Source of the DNA: Areca catechu | Lineage: Eukaryota; Streptophyta; Magnoliopsida; Arecales; Arecaceae | Reading direction: 5' to 3' | Length of the DNA stretch: 64,000 nucleotides | Assembly: GCA_021397845.1 (NCBI GenBank) | Contig: CM038052.1 | Coordinates: 147,616,854 to 147,680,853, forward strand | In this document: in pieces, positions 10,752 to 22,330 of the stretch | How positions within the stretch are numbered: the first letter of the stretch is position 1 | Layout: each line of letters begins with the position of its first letter | The notes under the pieces: model-generated | What the model was told of the DNA's origin: nothing | Seen by the model: only the letters and a program-made list of their open reading frames with translations | Databases searched by the model: none | Translations under genes and position numbers: made by a program

Positions 10752-12280
10752 CTAAAGCCAATCAGAAGAGTATCTAATACCCATTTCCCATTTACAATAG
10801 TCGAACTCTTTTATTCTGAGAGCTTTAGTGAAGGGGTCGGCCAGATTTTCTTTTCCATCGATCTTCAGAAGATTGATGTCGCCTTGTTCCACGATTTCTC
10901 GTACGAGGTGGTAGCGCCGCAGAATGTGCTTGATGCGGTGATGTGCTTTAGGCTCCTTAGCTTGAGCAATGGCTCCAGTGCTGTCACAGTACACCGGAAC
11001 AGGACCATCTAGGAAAGGTGCCACCCCTAGCTCTCCAAGGAACTTCCGTAACCATACAGCTTCCTTTGCTATATCTGATGCTGCAATATATTCTGCTTCG
11101 CATACCGAGTCTGCAACTGTTGCCTGCTTGGAACTTTTCCAGCAGATCGCTCCTCCGTTCAGGGTAAATACAAACCCTGACACACTCTTGCTATCATCTT
11201 TATCCGACTGGAAACTGGAGTCAGTGTACCCCACAAGTTTCAAGTCAGGTTCTTCATAAATCAGCCATTGATCTTTAGTATTTCTTAAATACTTAAGGAT
11301 GGTCTTAACCACCTTCCAATGCGCCTCACCTGGGTCAGACTGGTATCTACTCACTACTCCTAGTGAGTATGCCACGTCTGGTCTAGTACAAGTCATAGCA
11401 TACATGATAGAGCCTACTGCAGAAGCATAAGGTACTCTACTCATGCGCTCTCTTTCCTCAGGAGTTGTCGCACAATCCTTCTTGGAAAGAGTAATTCCAG
11501 AACCTATCGGAAGATAGCCTTTCTTGGAATTTTCCATGCTGAACCGTTTCAGCACGGTGTCAATGTACGTAGACTGGGACAGTCCCAAAAGCTTCTTAGA
11601 TCTATCTCTATAGATCTTCATACCTAGTAGGTAAGAAGCTTCACCCAAGTCCTTCATGGAGAACTGAGATGATAACCAGACCTTTATTCCTTGTAATGCT
11701 GCGACATCATTCCCGACTAAGAGAATGTCGTCAACATACAGTACTAGGAATACAATCATAGAACCATTAACCCATTTATAGATGCACGGTTCTTCTCCAT
11801 TCTTAACGAAGCCGTACGATTTGATACACCTATCAAACCGTAAGTTCCAACTTCGAGATGCTTGCTTGAGTCCATAGATGGACCTCTGCAACTTGCATAC
11901 TTTTGATTCATCTGTGGATGTGAACCCTTCAGGCTGTATCATATACACCTCCTCTTCCAGCTCCCCATTTAGGAAAGCAGTTCGGACATCCATCTGCTAG
12001 ATCTCATAATCAAAATATGCTGCCAAAGCAAGCATGATCCGAATAGACTTGAGCATTGCCACAGGGGAGAATATCTCGTCATAATCGATACCATATCACT
12101 AACGATACTCCTTGGCAACCAGACGGGCTTTATAGGTTTCTACCTTCCTATCTGCACCCCTTTTTCTCTTGAAGATCCATTTACACCCGATGGGTTTTAT
12201 TCCTTCAGGCGGATCAACCAATGTCCAAACATTGTTGATTTTCATGGACTCCATTTCGGATCGCATGGCTCCAAGCCATG
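10752..12280 (-). pseudogene. copia reverse transcriptase and RNase H
   Basis: The last long frame (11993-10752, 413 codons) begins inside RT at MDVRTAFLNGELEEEVYM and carries the catalytic YVDDILL at about 11727-11738. RNase H follows with TDSSF, CEAEYIAASD and CDSTGAIAQAKEP, all expected acidic residues present. Upstream, the N-terminal part of RT (NNVWTLVDPPEG, ARLVAKEYR) lies in the same frame but is cut off by adjacent TAG and TGA codons at 12099 and 12096 and a TAG at 11997. These stops are explained by single transitions (CAG to TAG, CGA to TGA, TGG to TAG). The frame ends three codons before the purine tract. Confidence 0.9.
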
Positions 12281-13590
12281 CCTCAGAGTCAGATCTCTGA
12301 AGAGCATCCATATAGGTGATCGGATCCTCATTGTTCTCATCGAGCTCAATGGGATTGCCGTCCCGGACCAAGAAACCGTAGTATCTGTCCGGCTGACGCG
12401 GTATTCTACCAGATCTCCTAATGGGTTCAGGGTGTGAGTCAATCACAGCCGGTTCCACGATGTCCTTAGAGTGTGCAGGTTCTTCTATTGGCTGAACTTC
12501 ATCAAGTTCAATCTTAGAAGCTATTGTTCCTTCTCCAAGAAACTCCTTTTCCAAAAAAATAGCTCTAAAAGCAACGAACACCTTTTGTTCATTCTCCAAG
12601 TAGAAGAAATACCCTTTGGTTTTCTTAGGATAACCAATGAATAAACACCTGTCAGACTTAGGACCAAGTTTGTCTGCGTCTAAACGTTTTACGTTAGCCG
12701 GACAACCCCAGACCCGAAGGTGTGAGATTGAGGGTTTACGTCCATTCCACATCTCATACGGAGTGGAGACAACAGACTTACTTGGAACATTATTTAACAA
12801 GTAATAGGCTGTCTGAAATGCATATCCCCAAAAGGATAGCGGCAGAGTTGCAAAGCCCATCATTGATCGAACCATGTCCAACAAGGTTCGATTCCTCCTT
12901 TCGGACACATCATTCAACTGGTGTTCCTGGAGGAGTCCACTAAAAGAGAATTCCATTCTCCTCAAGATATGTCAAAAATGCACCAGATAAGTATTCACCA
13001 CCTCGATCAGATCGAAGGGTTTTAATCCTTTTTCCAATTTGCCTTTCTACTTCATTACGGTATCGTTTGAACATTTCAAACGACTCAGACTTATGTCTCA
13101 TTAGAAAGACATAACCGAACCTCAAAAAGTCGTCTGTAAATGTAATGAAATATTTGTATCCTCCTCTGGCACTAATTGTCATCGGTCCACATACATCAGT
13201 ATGTATTAGACTTAGAAGTTCTGTAGCTTGTTCACCTTTTCCAGAAAAAGGTGAGTTGATCATTTTACCAAGTAAATAGGATTCACAAGGGGGCAGTGAT
13301 TCAGAATCACTGACCTCGAGAAGTCCATCTCCTCGCATCTTGTTTATCCTATTTTGGTTAATATGACCTAGTCTACAGTGCCAAAGATACAAATCGTTGA
13401 CATTATCTAATCTTGGGCGTTTGCTAGAAGTGTACATTACACTAACAGGCCTTGATAGTACGTATATGCCATTATTTAATATAGCTTTCATTATAACACC
13501 ATTATTCAAAATAACATTGCAAAAATCTTCTTTTATTGATAGTTCAAAACCACAATTGGCCAAAAGGCCTACAGAGATTATGCTCATAAT
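12280..13590 (-). pseudogene. copia integrase with GAG-pre-integrase zinc domain
   Basis: The zinc region reads WHCRLGH...CESYLLGKM, with the last cysteine of the HHCC pattern changed to Tyr. The DDE core has HTDVCGPM, RSDRGGEYLSG and SERRNRT, so all three acidic residues survive. It is broken by TAG at 12940 (from CAG) and by a 2-bp deletion near 12919, found by comparison with the equivalent text at 31430 in element H. Downstream the frame reads through the conserved WGCPANVKRLDADKLGPKSD segment. Integrase would insert the cDNA; this copy could not make a whole protein. Confidence 0.9.
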
Positions 13591-13704
13591 GAAACTAGGA
13601 CAATAGTGACAGTCGACTAGTTCGACAGTACAAGACTCAAAGACAAGATGCAGGACTCCAACCGTCAGTACTGGAACACGATTTCCATTCTCGGCGCTCA
13701 GAAA

Positions 13705-13860
13705 CTATTCTCCATCTTCAAATCTTCTGCTAACTTGAAGTCCCTGTAACGAATTACAAACATGAATTGGACTACCAGTATTCAATACCCAGTTAGCAGT
13801 ATCAACAATTGAGTAATTACAAGGTTTTTTCATATAAATACCTTGTTCAGCAGACTTATG
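13705..13860 (-). pseudogene. copia aspartic protease, catalytic Asp changed
   Basis: The active-site segment reads VLNTGSPIHVCNSLQGL, where the family has VLDTGS. The AAT codon is at 13780-13782, one transition from GAT. The equivalent site in element J at about 62190 keeps VLDTGS. This single change should abolish Gag-Pol processing. Confidence 0.85.
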
Positions 13861-13869
13861 CTTTCTTGG

Positions 13870-14694
13870 CCTGTTTGGATCAAGGGACGCAATGTAAAGA
13901 GGACAGTTCCTCTTCCAGTGTCCCTTCTTCTTGTAGTAGAAGCACTCTGCAGAAGACTGATCAGCCTTATACTTCTTGGTCTGACTCGGGCCAGGAGCAT
14001 TCTGCACCTTCTTTCCCTTTTTATTCATTTTCTTCTTCCCTTTCTTAAAGGGACGACGACCTCTACTTCCTCCCACTAAATTTACCACCCCCTTATTCAG
14101 TTGGTGGTCTTTCTCGAAAGTCTGCAGCAACCCCAAAAGACCATGGTAGTTTACTGCAGGCTTGTTCATTCTGAAATGATCAAGAAAGTCAAGATAGGAG
14201 GAGGGAAGAGAATTCAGGATCGCATCCTTGCCGAGCTACTCGTGCAAGGGGCATCCGAGTTTGCCCAGTTTTTCAATCAGCTTGATCATGTACAATACAT
14301 GATCAGTGACTGAACCACCATTCGGCATCTTGGAGTTGTAGATGGCACAAGACACTTTGTACCGTTCTACATCATCCGGGGTGCCGAAGGATTCCTTCAA
14401 TTTTTGAAGGATTTCATCAGGTTGGGCCTCCTCGAATTTGTGACTGAACTCATCGTTCATTGCCGCAAGCATAATGCAACGGACAGTAGTCCGATCAGAA
14501 ACCCACTTCAAGTAAGCGTCTCTGACCGCACTCCATGCATTTGCAGGAGGGATTTCAGGCGCCGGATCTGTTATCACATAAAGGATCCGTTCATGCTCCA
14601 GAACAATTCTTAACCTTCGATACCAAGTATCGAAGTTATGACCCTTCAACTTCTCATTATCGAGAAGTGACCGGAGTGATAAGTTTGAAGACAT
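13870..14694 (-). pseudogene. copia gag (UBN2-type with zinc knuckle)
   Basis: It starts at Met 14694 (MSSNLSLRSLLDNEKLKG) and runs through WYRRLRIVLEHERI and LGKDAILNSLPSSYLD, the usual copia gag motifs. One in-frame TAG at 14236-14238 (CAG in relatives) splits it. A basic linker leads to a zinc knuckle at 13903-13944, CFYYKKKGHWKRNC, in which the second cysteine is Tyr. The same start context is seen in element J at 61284. It would encode the capsid and nucleocapsid of the virus-like particle. Confidence 0.9.
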
Positions 14695-16229
14695 CTAAAA
14701 AGAAAACAAGACCAAATTAGTTTATGAATTAATAACTTAACCAAAAGACTTGGACTTTAGTCTAAAGGTTTCTCCCACTAATAATTTTTTTTTTAGATTG
14801 GTAGCCTCTAACTCCAATCCGTGAAAACAACATCTTTTCAAGTGGGTAATGAAATCCAATAGGCCTCGCATGAGCCCGACTATGGCCAGCTCACCCATAC
14901 GAGCCTAAAGGTAGGTTCGTAAACCAATTGTTTCCCTAAACAATTTTCAGTATTTTATTTTGCCCCAGAGAACACCCCAATCAGCCTAGGGGCCTCCTAT
15001 TGCGGGTCTATGGTTAGGTCCAACCATTAAAATGACAAATCCAATGCTTCCAGCTAACTTAAGACCAAGCCAGACTAAGGCCGGCCCACCTGGTCCCGTT
15101 AAGGAGGTTGCACTGAACCATCATCGATCAGATAGAAATTCTAGTCGCCGGATGTACACCCGTTCTATGGAACTGCCGATGCACACCAAGCTATTGGACA
15201 CATTTCTATCCAACTTAATGGGAGGCTAAGACACTGTCAACTCTTTGACTTAGTCTTTTAAGGACCTAATAATTTTAGAGGATTTTTAGTTGTGACAGAA
15301 GAAAAGACAAGGACATGGATCATCCTCCTACTGAATCAATCAGTTTTCAGGAGAGTTGAAACAATTCAACAATTGATCCATGGGCACCTATAGATCAGTT
15401 AGACCGATCAACCTGGGTGACATGGGTTAACTCTAGTCATTGAGCTTTTCCAATCAGTTCTGGTCAACTCAACTAGCTAGGTAGGTGAGATCATGGGTGA
15501 GTATCCGTCATTAACCATCTTTCCTAGACACCAACCAAGTTGGCCAGGAAAGAGGTAGCCTCATGCAACCATGATCAACATGCCAAACCTACCTTGACAC
15601 CAGTCGGTTTACCAGACTCGATCAGACTAGCCTAAAGACTCGGCTTCCACTGAGCCACTAATTGGATCCATTTTAGATGAACGGATCAACCAATCTAACT
15701 ATTAGATAGTTCTAAAGAAGGGCCTTAAACAACTTTTGTTTAATCTTCTTGTAATCCGGTTCAACTAAACCTATGTCTAACCCAGTTAAATAAAAAAAAA
15801 ACCCAATTAGAAAATTAACCCAATTTAACCCAGAAATGGCTTATTCATGTCAAATTAGATTTCATAAACCTAATAATTTAATTTTAATAAGCCATACATT
15901 TAATCAAAACATTTTTAATTAAGTGTCAATGTAAAACATTTTTTACATTACAAAATCATGCATCATATCTAGATTTTATTTTATAAACATTTCATGGCCC
16001 AATAATTAACAGACATGTCAAAACTGTATCTGAACTAGAACAATTTTAATTCCAAGATTTCCTTAAAGGATCCTTCTGAAGAGGCCAACACAGACGATCC
16101 GCTTCGTATCAAAGACACACGGTCATGGTGAAGGTCTCAACTAGGTTCCTAAAAGTATTATCAGGATACAAAAAGTAGATTAAACTATTTTTAATCTAAC
16201 ATGCATCAAGATTATGTTACACCTGTCAA
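14695..16229 (-). other. Untranslated leader of the Angela-like element
   Basis: About 1.5 kb between the primer site and the gag start, without a long open frame. It matches the leaders of H (32725-34279) and J (60035-61283), including the text around CCATGGGCACCT and CCTAAAGGTAGGTTC. Confidence 0.75.
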
Positions 16230-16246
16230 CCTGGCTTTGATACCAA
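16230..16246 (-). other. Primer-binding site (tRNA-iMet)
   Basis: On the minus strand TTGGTATCAAAGCCAGG directly follows the LTR end. It matches the plant iMet-tRNA 3' end complement TGGTATCAGAGC with one G-to-A change. Confidence 0.85.
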
Positions 16247-18522
16247 TGAAAGTTAAAAGGTTCATTTGCAGGTGCCTACTCTAAGCATGCAACAGCAGGG
16301 AGCAGGTAAGTATTTTAAAATAATTTTAAAATGCACAGCGGAAAAACTTGCTCCATGCAGGATCTAACACGATCTGGAAGCATGTGCAGACTAAAACATG
16401 TTATAATATGGGCATGTAATGTTTATAAATATTTTTAAAAGCTTAGATCTATGCATGCATGAATTTTAAAATCAAAACCCATACCTTATTCCTGCCTAGA
16501 ATAAATCTGGTATAGTTCTGGAATAACTGGGATAACAGGAATAATTTTATTCCTGTTGTCTTCCTCTTCAAACGTTAGAATGCCCTATTTTCTTTTGCTT
16601 CAACAGCAACGATGGCCAATCCGAATGACCAATGTTTGATCTCCTCTCTATCACCAACAGCAAGGACTTCTCTTGCTTCAAATGGAGAAGGGATAGGGGT
16701 GGATCTTCAACGTTGAAACATACTTGTTCTTCTCCAAAAACAACAAAAGTTAAAACCTGCAACTCAAAAAAACAGGACACCTAAACAGCAAAAAGAGCGT
16801 TGATCCGGCTCTAAAGTGCTCAAATGAGCACTCTCCAGAGGGGGAACACGCGTGGGACTCCACAGATCCGGTTCTCAGGCGATGCTAGTCGCTGGAAAAC
16901 ACCTTCAAACGGTGGGAAGAAGCTATGCTGTTTTGTTGCAATGTTTCTCCAAACAGAGCACGAACTTCTTCTTCCAATGAGCACAAGAAACAGGGACAAA
17001 TGGAATTGATTTTTCCTTCCAATCAATTTCCTAAACCCACCCCAAAAATCTGTGGTGAAAGGATGATTAAATCTCTCAAAAAAATAAGAATCCAGAGAGA
17101 TATTGTAAGCCTCACGGTTTTCTGCACTGCTGAAAGAACAGCGCCCAGCAGAAAAAAATATATGGAGCGATGAACCAATCCAACCGGTGATTTTGGGAGG
17201 TGAAAAGTCTTGCAGGAAAACCAAAAGGCAGCATCGATTAAAAACGAATTCAATTCATTTCAATGAAGCAATCAAAAGAGTTTAAAATACAGCCAAAACG
17301 AAATAAAAGGGGAGAAGAAGGGACGCCCAAAAGCTCTGTTCGCCCAAAATAGCAAATCACCGTGGAGACCGGTTCAAAGGGTCAAAAACCAATGAAAACG
17401 GTTTAAATAAAAAACCCAATGGTTCAAAATAGGTTCATTCAAATAATTAGATCAAAATCTAATTATCAGAAGGCTTTGGTCTAGTCCTGGTTAACCAGAA
17501 AAAAATCTGATAAATCAGAACAAAATCAGATAGACCCAAACCCAGGTCAACCCAATGTGCTCAATCAAACCGTCACCGATAAGATTCCTAATCAAAATAC
17601 TGGTACCTGGATCAGGGAGTAATCCTCTATGGCGTGTGACCTCATAGGTTCGAACCTAGGCGGTAGCACTGGAACAATTCCAGTACCAGCACAAGATACC
17701 ATCTAGCAATGGGTCCCGGCGTCCGGATAGGTCAAAGATGCGGGAGCAAACTGTCAAACCTCAGGCATATGGTTACCGTATAGTTCATCCCTTTGATTTC
17801 TAATGCTCAGGATGATTGAGATTGGGCTGCCAACCCAGACTGAGTCAGTCGACAACGTGTCTCAACCTTGCAAGCCCAGTGACTTTTTACTAGGACTACC
17901 TCGGCCGAGGATTTGCTAAATTGAGATACTGCGAGACATTCAATCCAAACTGTTTGGACAGGTCAATTCCATCTTGGTCCATCACTGCTCCACAAGTACT
18001 TGCCTGTACCCAGAAACCTTCCATCACCGGATTAAAAATTCGGGTAGTCTGGCACCAAAGCATAGGGTGTTACTTGCAAGCTACCGTGATGACCTCAGGT
18101 CGGAGGGACACATATAACCATATCCAATCGTGAGTTTCCCTTTGGCAGAAAGGGGTGCACGGAGTCACATTCAATGAGATACCACATATCCCACTTGTAG
18201 ATCACATCAGTGTCACCACACTCATTTGGTCAAGAGGATAACCAAACGACGTGAACTGTAACAACCTATACTTGATATATTGCCGTCCAGTATAATATAT
18301 CCTTTGGTTATAAACTGGGTTTAAGGACCAGTCGATACATCCTCTCTGTATCGGAGTCAGTGTAGTCCTAAGGACTTCATCACATGGAAAGAGTTCATTT
18401 CAAGGAAATGCAATATGTGATGAGCTTCCAAAAAATAATATTTTATTAATTCACAAAAAGAATACAATACTTAGCACAACCGCCTACAACCCAGGTGATT
18501 GGCTTTGGGATAATTCCCAACA
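16247..18522 (-). repeat. 5' LTR of the Angela-like copia element
   Basis: Direct repeat of 8465-10738. On the minus strand it begins TGTTGGGAATTATCCC. It contains the element's promoter by definition, but I see no clear TATA box. Confidence 0.93.
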
Positions 18523-18527
18523 GAAGG
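18523..18527. repeat. Target-site duplication GAAGG (right copy)
   Basis: Matches 8460-8464. Confidence 0.95.
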
Positions 18528-19527
18528 CTCCTTGTTTGTGGGCAACTAGGGCTTCTTCTCCTTCGGCATCTTAGGATTTGAGTAGTGGAGTCTTTGGTCG
18601 GCTAGGGCTTGGATGGATTAGGGCTCACAAGTAACACACACTCACTTCAAGGAAGAACACAATCTAACAAAATTTCACCAGAGTTTTAATTCATGAAAAG
18701 AGTTTATTACAAGAGGGGGAGGGGGTGGGTATTTATAGGCTCACCTAGGTCCTCTCCTTATGAGAATTGGATTACAAAGTTGATAGGGAGAAGGAGTACA
18801 AAATTTGCTTGGGAAAAGTATTACAAAATTTGAAACAAACTACACTTCCTTGTTAACTTGGGAAAGGACTTCCTTGTTGGGTTGGGAAGGAATATTCTTT
18901 CCTTTGACCTGGTCTTCCTCTTGGTCGCCTGGGCTTGTCATGAATGGGCCTGGGGTGCCAACTACTTATGGGTTGGGGCGCTTGGAGGGCAGTATATTCC
19001 CTGGGTATCTTGGTGGCACCATGGGCTTGGAAGGAAGTATATTCCCTGGGTATCTTGGAGGCATCTTGGGTTTGGGCGGCATACAAGGCCCAGGGTGGCT
19101 GGTGTAGTGTGATCTCTAGCTCCTGGGTGAGGCCTGATAAACTCCTGAATTGGGTATCCTCCTCTTTTGTACAAAAATTTGAAAAGAAACACACTTACAA
19201 TGACTTGTAACATACTTACAAGACTCAAACACTCATACACTCATGAGGTTGAGACAAGGGACTCACTGGACTCAATTAGACTTCTTGCCTTAACTTATTG
19301 CATGGCTCAATATAATACTTATGAGTATTACAAAACTTAGCTCACTTTGATACAAGTGACACAGTAATGATGAACTACAGGACTCAGAATCTTATTACAG
19401 GACTTAACTCAACTCAACTAGACTAACTTCATTACAAAACTTGACACATTATTAAGGGCTTAAAAAAACCTAATCAGTAAACCAAATAGGGCCCAGTAAT
19501 CTATGTCGGATCCTGATGCCCCCACCA
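18528..19527 (-). repeat. Solo gypsy LTR, second part (U3/R)
   Basis: Continues the LTR cut at 8464. On the minus strand it begins TGGTGGGGGCATCAGGATCC at 19527 and holds a TATA box (TATAAATA, minus strand, 18730-18737). Its U3 resembles the LTR starting at 37673 and its first ~110 bases resemble 23818-23925. Confidence 0.85.
18730..18737 (-). promoter_or_regulatory. LTR TATA box TATAAATA
   Basis: The same octamer is at 24160, 38497 and 39469 in related gypsy LTRs, each followed by C-rich text and the presumed transcription start. Confidence 0.65.
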
Positions 19528-19532
19528 TGATG
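19528..19532. repeat. Target-site duplication TGATG (right copy)
   Basis: Matches 7928-7932. Confidence 0.85.
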
Positions 19533-20285
19533 GCATGACTGGTAGAGAAAAAGAAGGGTGTGTCCCCTCAAGGAGCAGCTATCGGGGCAGCTTGGATGGC
19601 GACCCCAGCGATGTTGCCATCTTTATCAAACCCGACGTGGCTCTTAGGGAGTCGAGCCTTCTACAATGGTTTCTTTCAACCCTCTAGGCACGCCAGCACG
19701 TTGCCGAAACCACCAAAGGAGTGCTCTATCTGGGTGCTAGACCCCATGGCAAGCCACTCACATTTGTCATAGTGGGTCACCCCACTAAGGGTGTAGACCT
19801 GTAGTACGCTGCCTACACCCGTTGCAGAGCCTCCATCTGAGAACTACGGACCTTGTCCCACATGGCTCTGGGAATAAGGCCATCCTTCGAGATGAGACAC
19901 CCCCCAGGGGGTACAAAAGAGAGAGGGGGGCTCTAAACCCCGCAAGACAAAATCAACTGCTATAAAAAAGAGGAGGGACCTCCGACAAAGGTAAGAGAAA
20001 AAAGAGTAAGCTAAGGTGAGGGTTGGATGAGCGCCAGAGGACTCCCAAAGTCAGCCGCATTTCTAACCCTTCTACCTTTCAAAACCTCTAGACGTGGAGG
20101 CTTCTCTAAGCCCTGCTAAAGAGGATTTATTTTTCTTGATCGCTCTACTAACTTGACCATCGGAGTATCCCCGTCGAGATCCCCAATCCAGGTCTTCTCG
20201 TTTTTGTAGGACTGACCGATCGGGTGCAAGAACTACACAACGAAAAGCCTATCCCCCCTTACGAGAGCTCAACTTCGACCAAACC
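19533..20285 (+). repeat. Tat gypsy LTR/leader, second part
   Basis: Resumes the sequence broken at 7932. It has a TATA-like TATAAAAA at 19961-19968 followed by C/T-rich text. No standard iMet primer site is seen before gag, and the N-terminal half of gag appears to be missing, so a deletion near 20230-20330 is likely. Confidence 0.5.
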
Positions 20286-20289
20286 CCAC

Positions 20290-20946
20290 TCGAGATTCAG
20301 GCCATGGCGATCCAGGCTACCTCTCGGACTACATGTCTTGCTTTAAAGTTGCCACCATGGAAATCTATAATCTAGATGAGCCTATTGCTAAGTTGGCACT
20401 AAAGAGAGGGCTCAGGAGCTCCCGCTTCACCTATTTCCTTGACAAGAAGTCCTTGAAGACCTACTCTGAGCTCCTTCTTCATGCCCATAAGTATATTTGC
20501 ATGGAGGAGGCCAATCGCACCAGGCAGGAGTTTGACGGGAGGTCCCTGAAGAAGCAAGCCCAGGGGGAGCCAAGCGGAACCAACAGACCCAAGGCCATTC
20601 CAAATTCCTATTCGGGTCCCAAGCCAGGGGACGCCCCTGCTAAGGATGAAAAGTATACCCCTCTCCTCGTCCTAGATCCAAAATCCTAATGGAGATTGAA
20701 GGCAAACGTTATTTGCATCACCCTCCTCCACTGAAGCCATATGGTGGTCGTGACAAGTCTCGATACTGCCAGTTTTATCGGGACCATGGCCACGATACTA
20801 AGGAGTGCCGCCATTTGAATAGGAAGATTGAAGATCTAATTAGGAGAGGCTACCTCAAAAGTTTGGGGGGGGGGGGGGGGGAAGAGCTCTGTTCGGGCCC
20901 CAAGGCATCGAGGCTCTTCCTCCTCTTATCGATAATTAGCCCATAG
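20290..20946 (+). pseudogene. Tat gypsy gag, N-terminally truncated
   Basis: Matches the retrotransposon gag C-terminal half: LRDYMSCF-like start, then LDEPIAKLALKRGLRSSRF and HAHKYICMEEANRTRQEF. Frames change at about 20689. A zinc-knuckle-like YCQFYRDHGHDTKECRHL is followed by IEDLIRRGYLKSL, both typical of Tat elements. A 17-base G run at 20865-20881 follows and may have caused slippage. Confidence 0.8.
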
Positions 20947-21018
20947 AGAAGCCGGTGGGAATGATCTCATGGGAGGCAAGGCGAGAGCTGAAGCAAGCTA
21001 GGGCAAGGGAGGGAGCTG

Positions 21019-21312
21019 ATGTTGTACTTCCCTTTATGGGAAGGGGGAGCTAGGATAGAAAATCCAAATAATGATGCTATTGTTGTAGAAATGATGATAG
21101 CAAAGCATCTTATAAAGATAATTATCGTTGATAGTGGAAGCTCGGTAGATATCCTTTTTTATGATGCTTTTGACAGAATGAACCTTTCCCTAAATCTGTT
21201 GAAGCTGATATTTACCCCCTGGTGGGATTTACTGGGGACTCGATGCGGGTCAAAGGGGAACTTACCCTCCCTGTCACTACCGGGACACCACCCCGATAAA
21301 GCACCATCATGA
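21019..21312 (+). pseudogene. Tat gypsy aspartic protease
   Basis: The segment IIIVDSGSSVDILFYDAFDR carries the D-S-G active site in the form usual for Tat elements. It is followed by PWWDLLGTRCGSKG, a version of the FSG(D)..PxG substrate-loop segment, after which the frame is lost. Confidence 0.75.
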
Positions 21313-21486
21313 TGACCTTTATAGTTGTTAAGCTTCCCTCAACCTACAACATGATTCAAGACTATCCAAGGCTCAACCAGCTCGATGCAATCATCTTTAC
21401 TAGATGGCTCCTTGTCCAATTCACGATTCCATACAGAGTCAGGGAAATGAGGGGAACCCGCTAGCCGATCCAGCATTGCTTGCAGA

Positions 21487-22330
21487 TTGTCCCTGGGGCC
21501 AGGGGCACTGGGGGGCACCGCAATCGACCAGCTGAACCAAAAGAAGCAGGAGGCTAAAGGCAGGCCAGTGGAGTACCTACTATCATTCCCCGTCAGGGAT
21601 GATCCCTTGAAGATAGTGCAAGTAGGAGACCTCTTGCTAGAGGAAGAGAGGGACCACCTCTTAAGTTTCTTATAGATGAATGATGATGTTTTCACCTGGA
21701 TGGTGATGGACATGCCTGGGATTCCCCCTAATGTCTTCACACATAGGCTAAACATCGACCCCAAGTACCATTCGATCCGGTAGAAGAAAAGCTTCACCCC
21801 GAAAAGGTTGAAGGTGATAGATGAAGTTAGAAAGCTTGTCACAGCAGGTTTCATTCGAGAAGTACAATATCCCAGCTAGCTGGCCAACATGGTTATGGTC
21901 AAAAAGGCCAGCAAAAAGTGGAGGATCTATGTGGACTATATCGACCTTAATTGGGCATGCCTAAAGGATATCTTCCTGCTATCCAAGATCGATTAGTTAG
22001 TGGATGCCATCACGGGGCACCACCTGCTTAGCTTCATGCATGAGTTCTCTGGGTACAACCAAATCTGCATGCATCCAGAGGACAACGAGCATATGGCCAT
22101 CATGACGAACCGAGGGACATTTGCTATAAGGTGATGCCATTCGGCTTGAAGAACACCGGGATGGCATACCAATGCCTGGTCAGCAAAGTCTTCAAGAACC
22201 AGATAGGCCGAAACATGCAGGTCTATGTGGATGACATGCTCGAAATGAGTACCCAAGATTCAGACCACACACTGACTTGGTGGAGGCTTTCAATAACCTT
22301 CACCTCCACCAGATGAGACTGAGCCCAACG
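21487..22330 (+). pseudogene. Tat gypsy reverse transcriptase
   Basis: Contiguous RT text includes VRKLVTAGFIREVQYPS, KASKKWRIYVDYIDLN, HHLLSFMHEFSGYNQI and, after a frameshift near 22125, VMPFGLKNTGMAYQCL and the catalytic VYVDDML at about 22226. Three stops (near 21675, 21782 and 21880) and the frameshift break it. Confidence 0.85.

Larger units (their letters stand above)
8465..18522 (-). mobile_element. Full-length Ty1-copia element, Angela-like
   Basis: It has two LTRs of about 2.27 kb (8465-10738 and 16247-18522), both TG...CA on the minus strand, a tRNA-iMet primer site, a purine tract, gag, protease, integrase, RT and RNase H in copia order, and a perfect GAAGG duplication. LTRs differ at about 2% of positions in the stretches I compared, mostly transitions. 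It is structurally complete but coding-defective: stops at 14236, 13705, 12940, 12099, 12096 and 11997, and a 2-bp deletion near 12919. The integrase and RT text (SERRNRTLLDMVRSMM, YVDDILLVGND) fits the Angela/BARE lineage. Confidence 0.93.

Noticed and set aside
21339..21854. 171-codon minus-strand frame
   Set aside because: Antisense shadow of the Tat gypsy pol.
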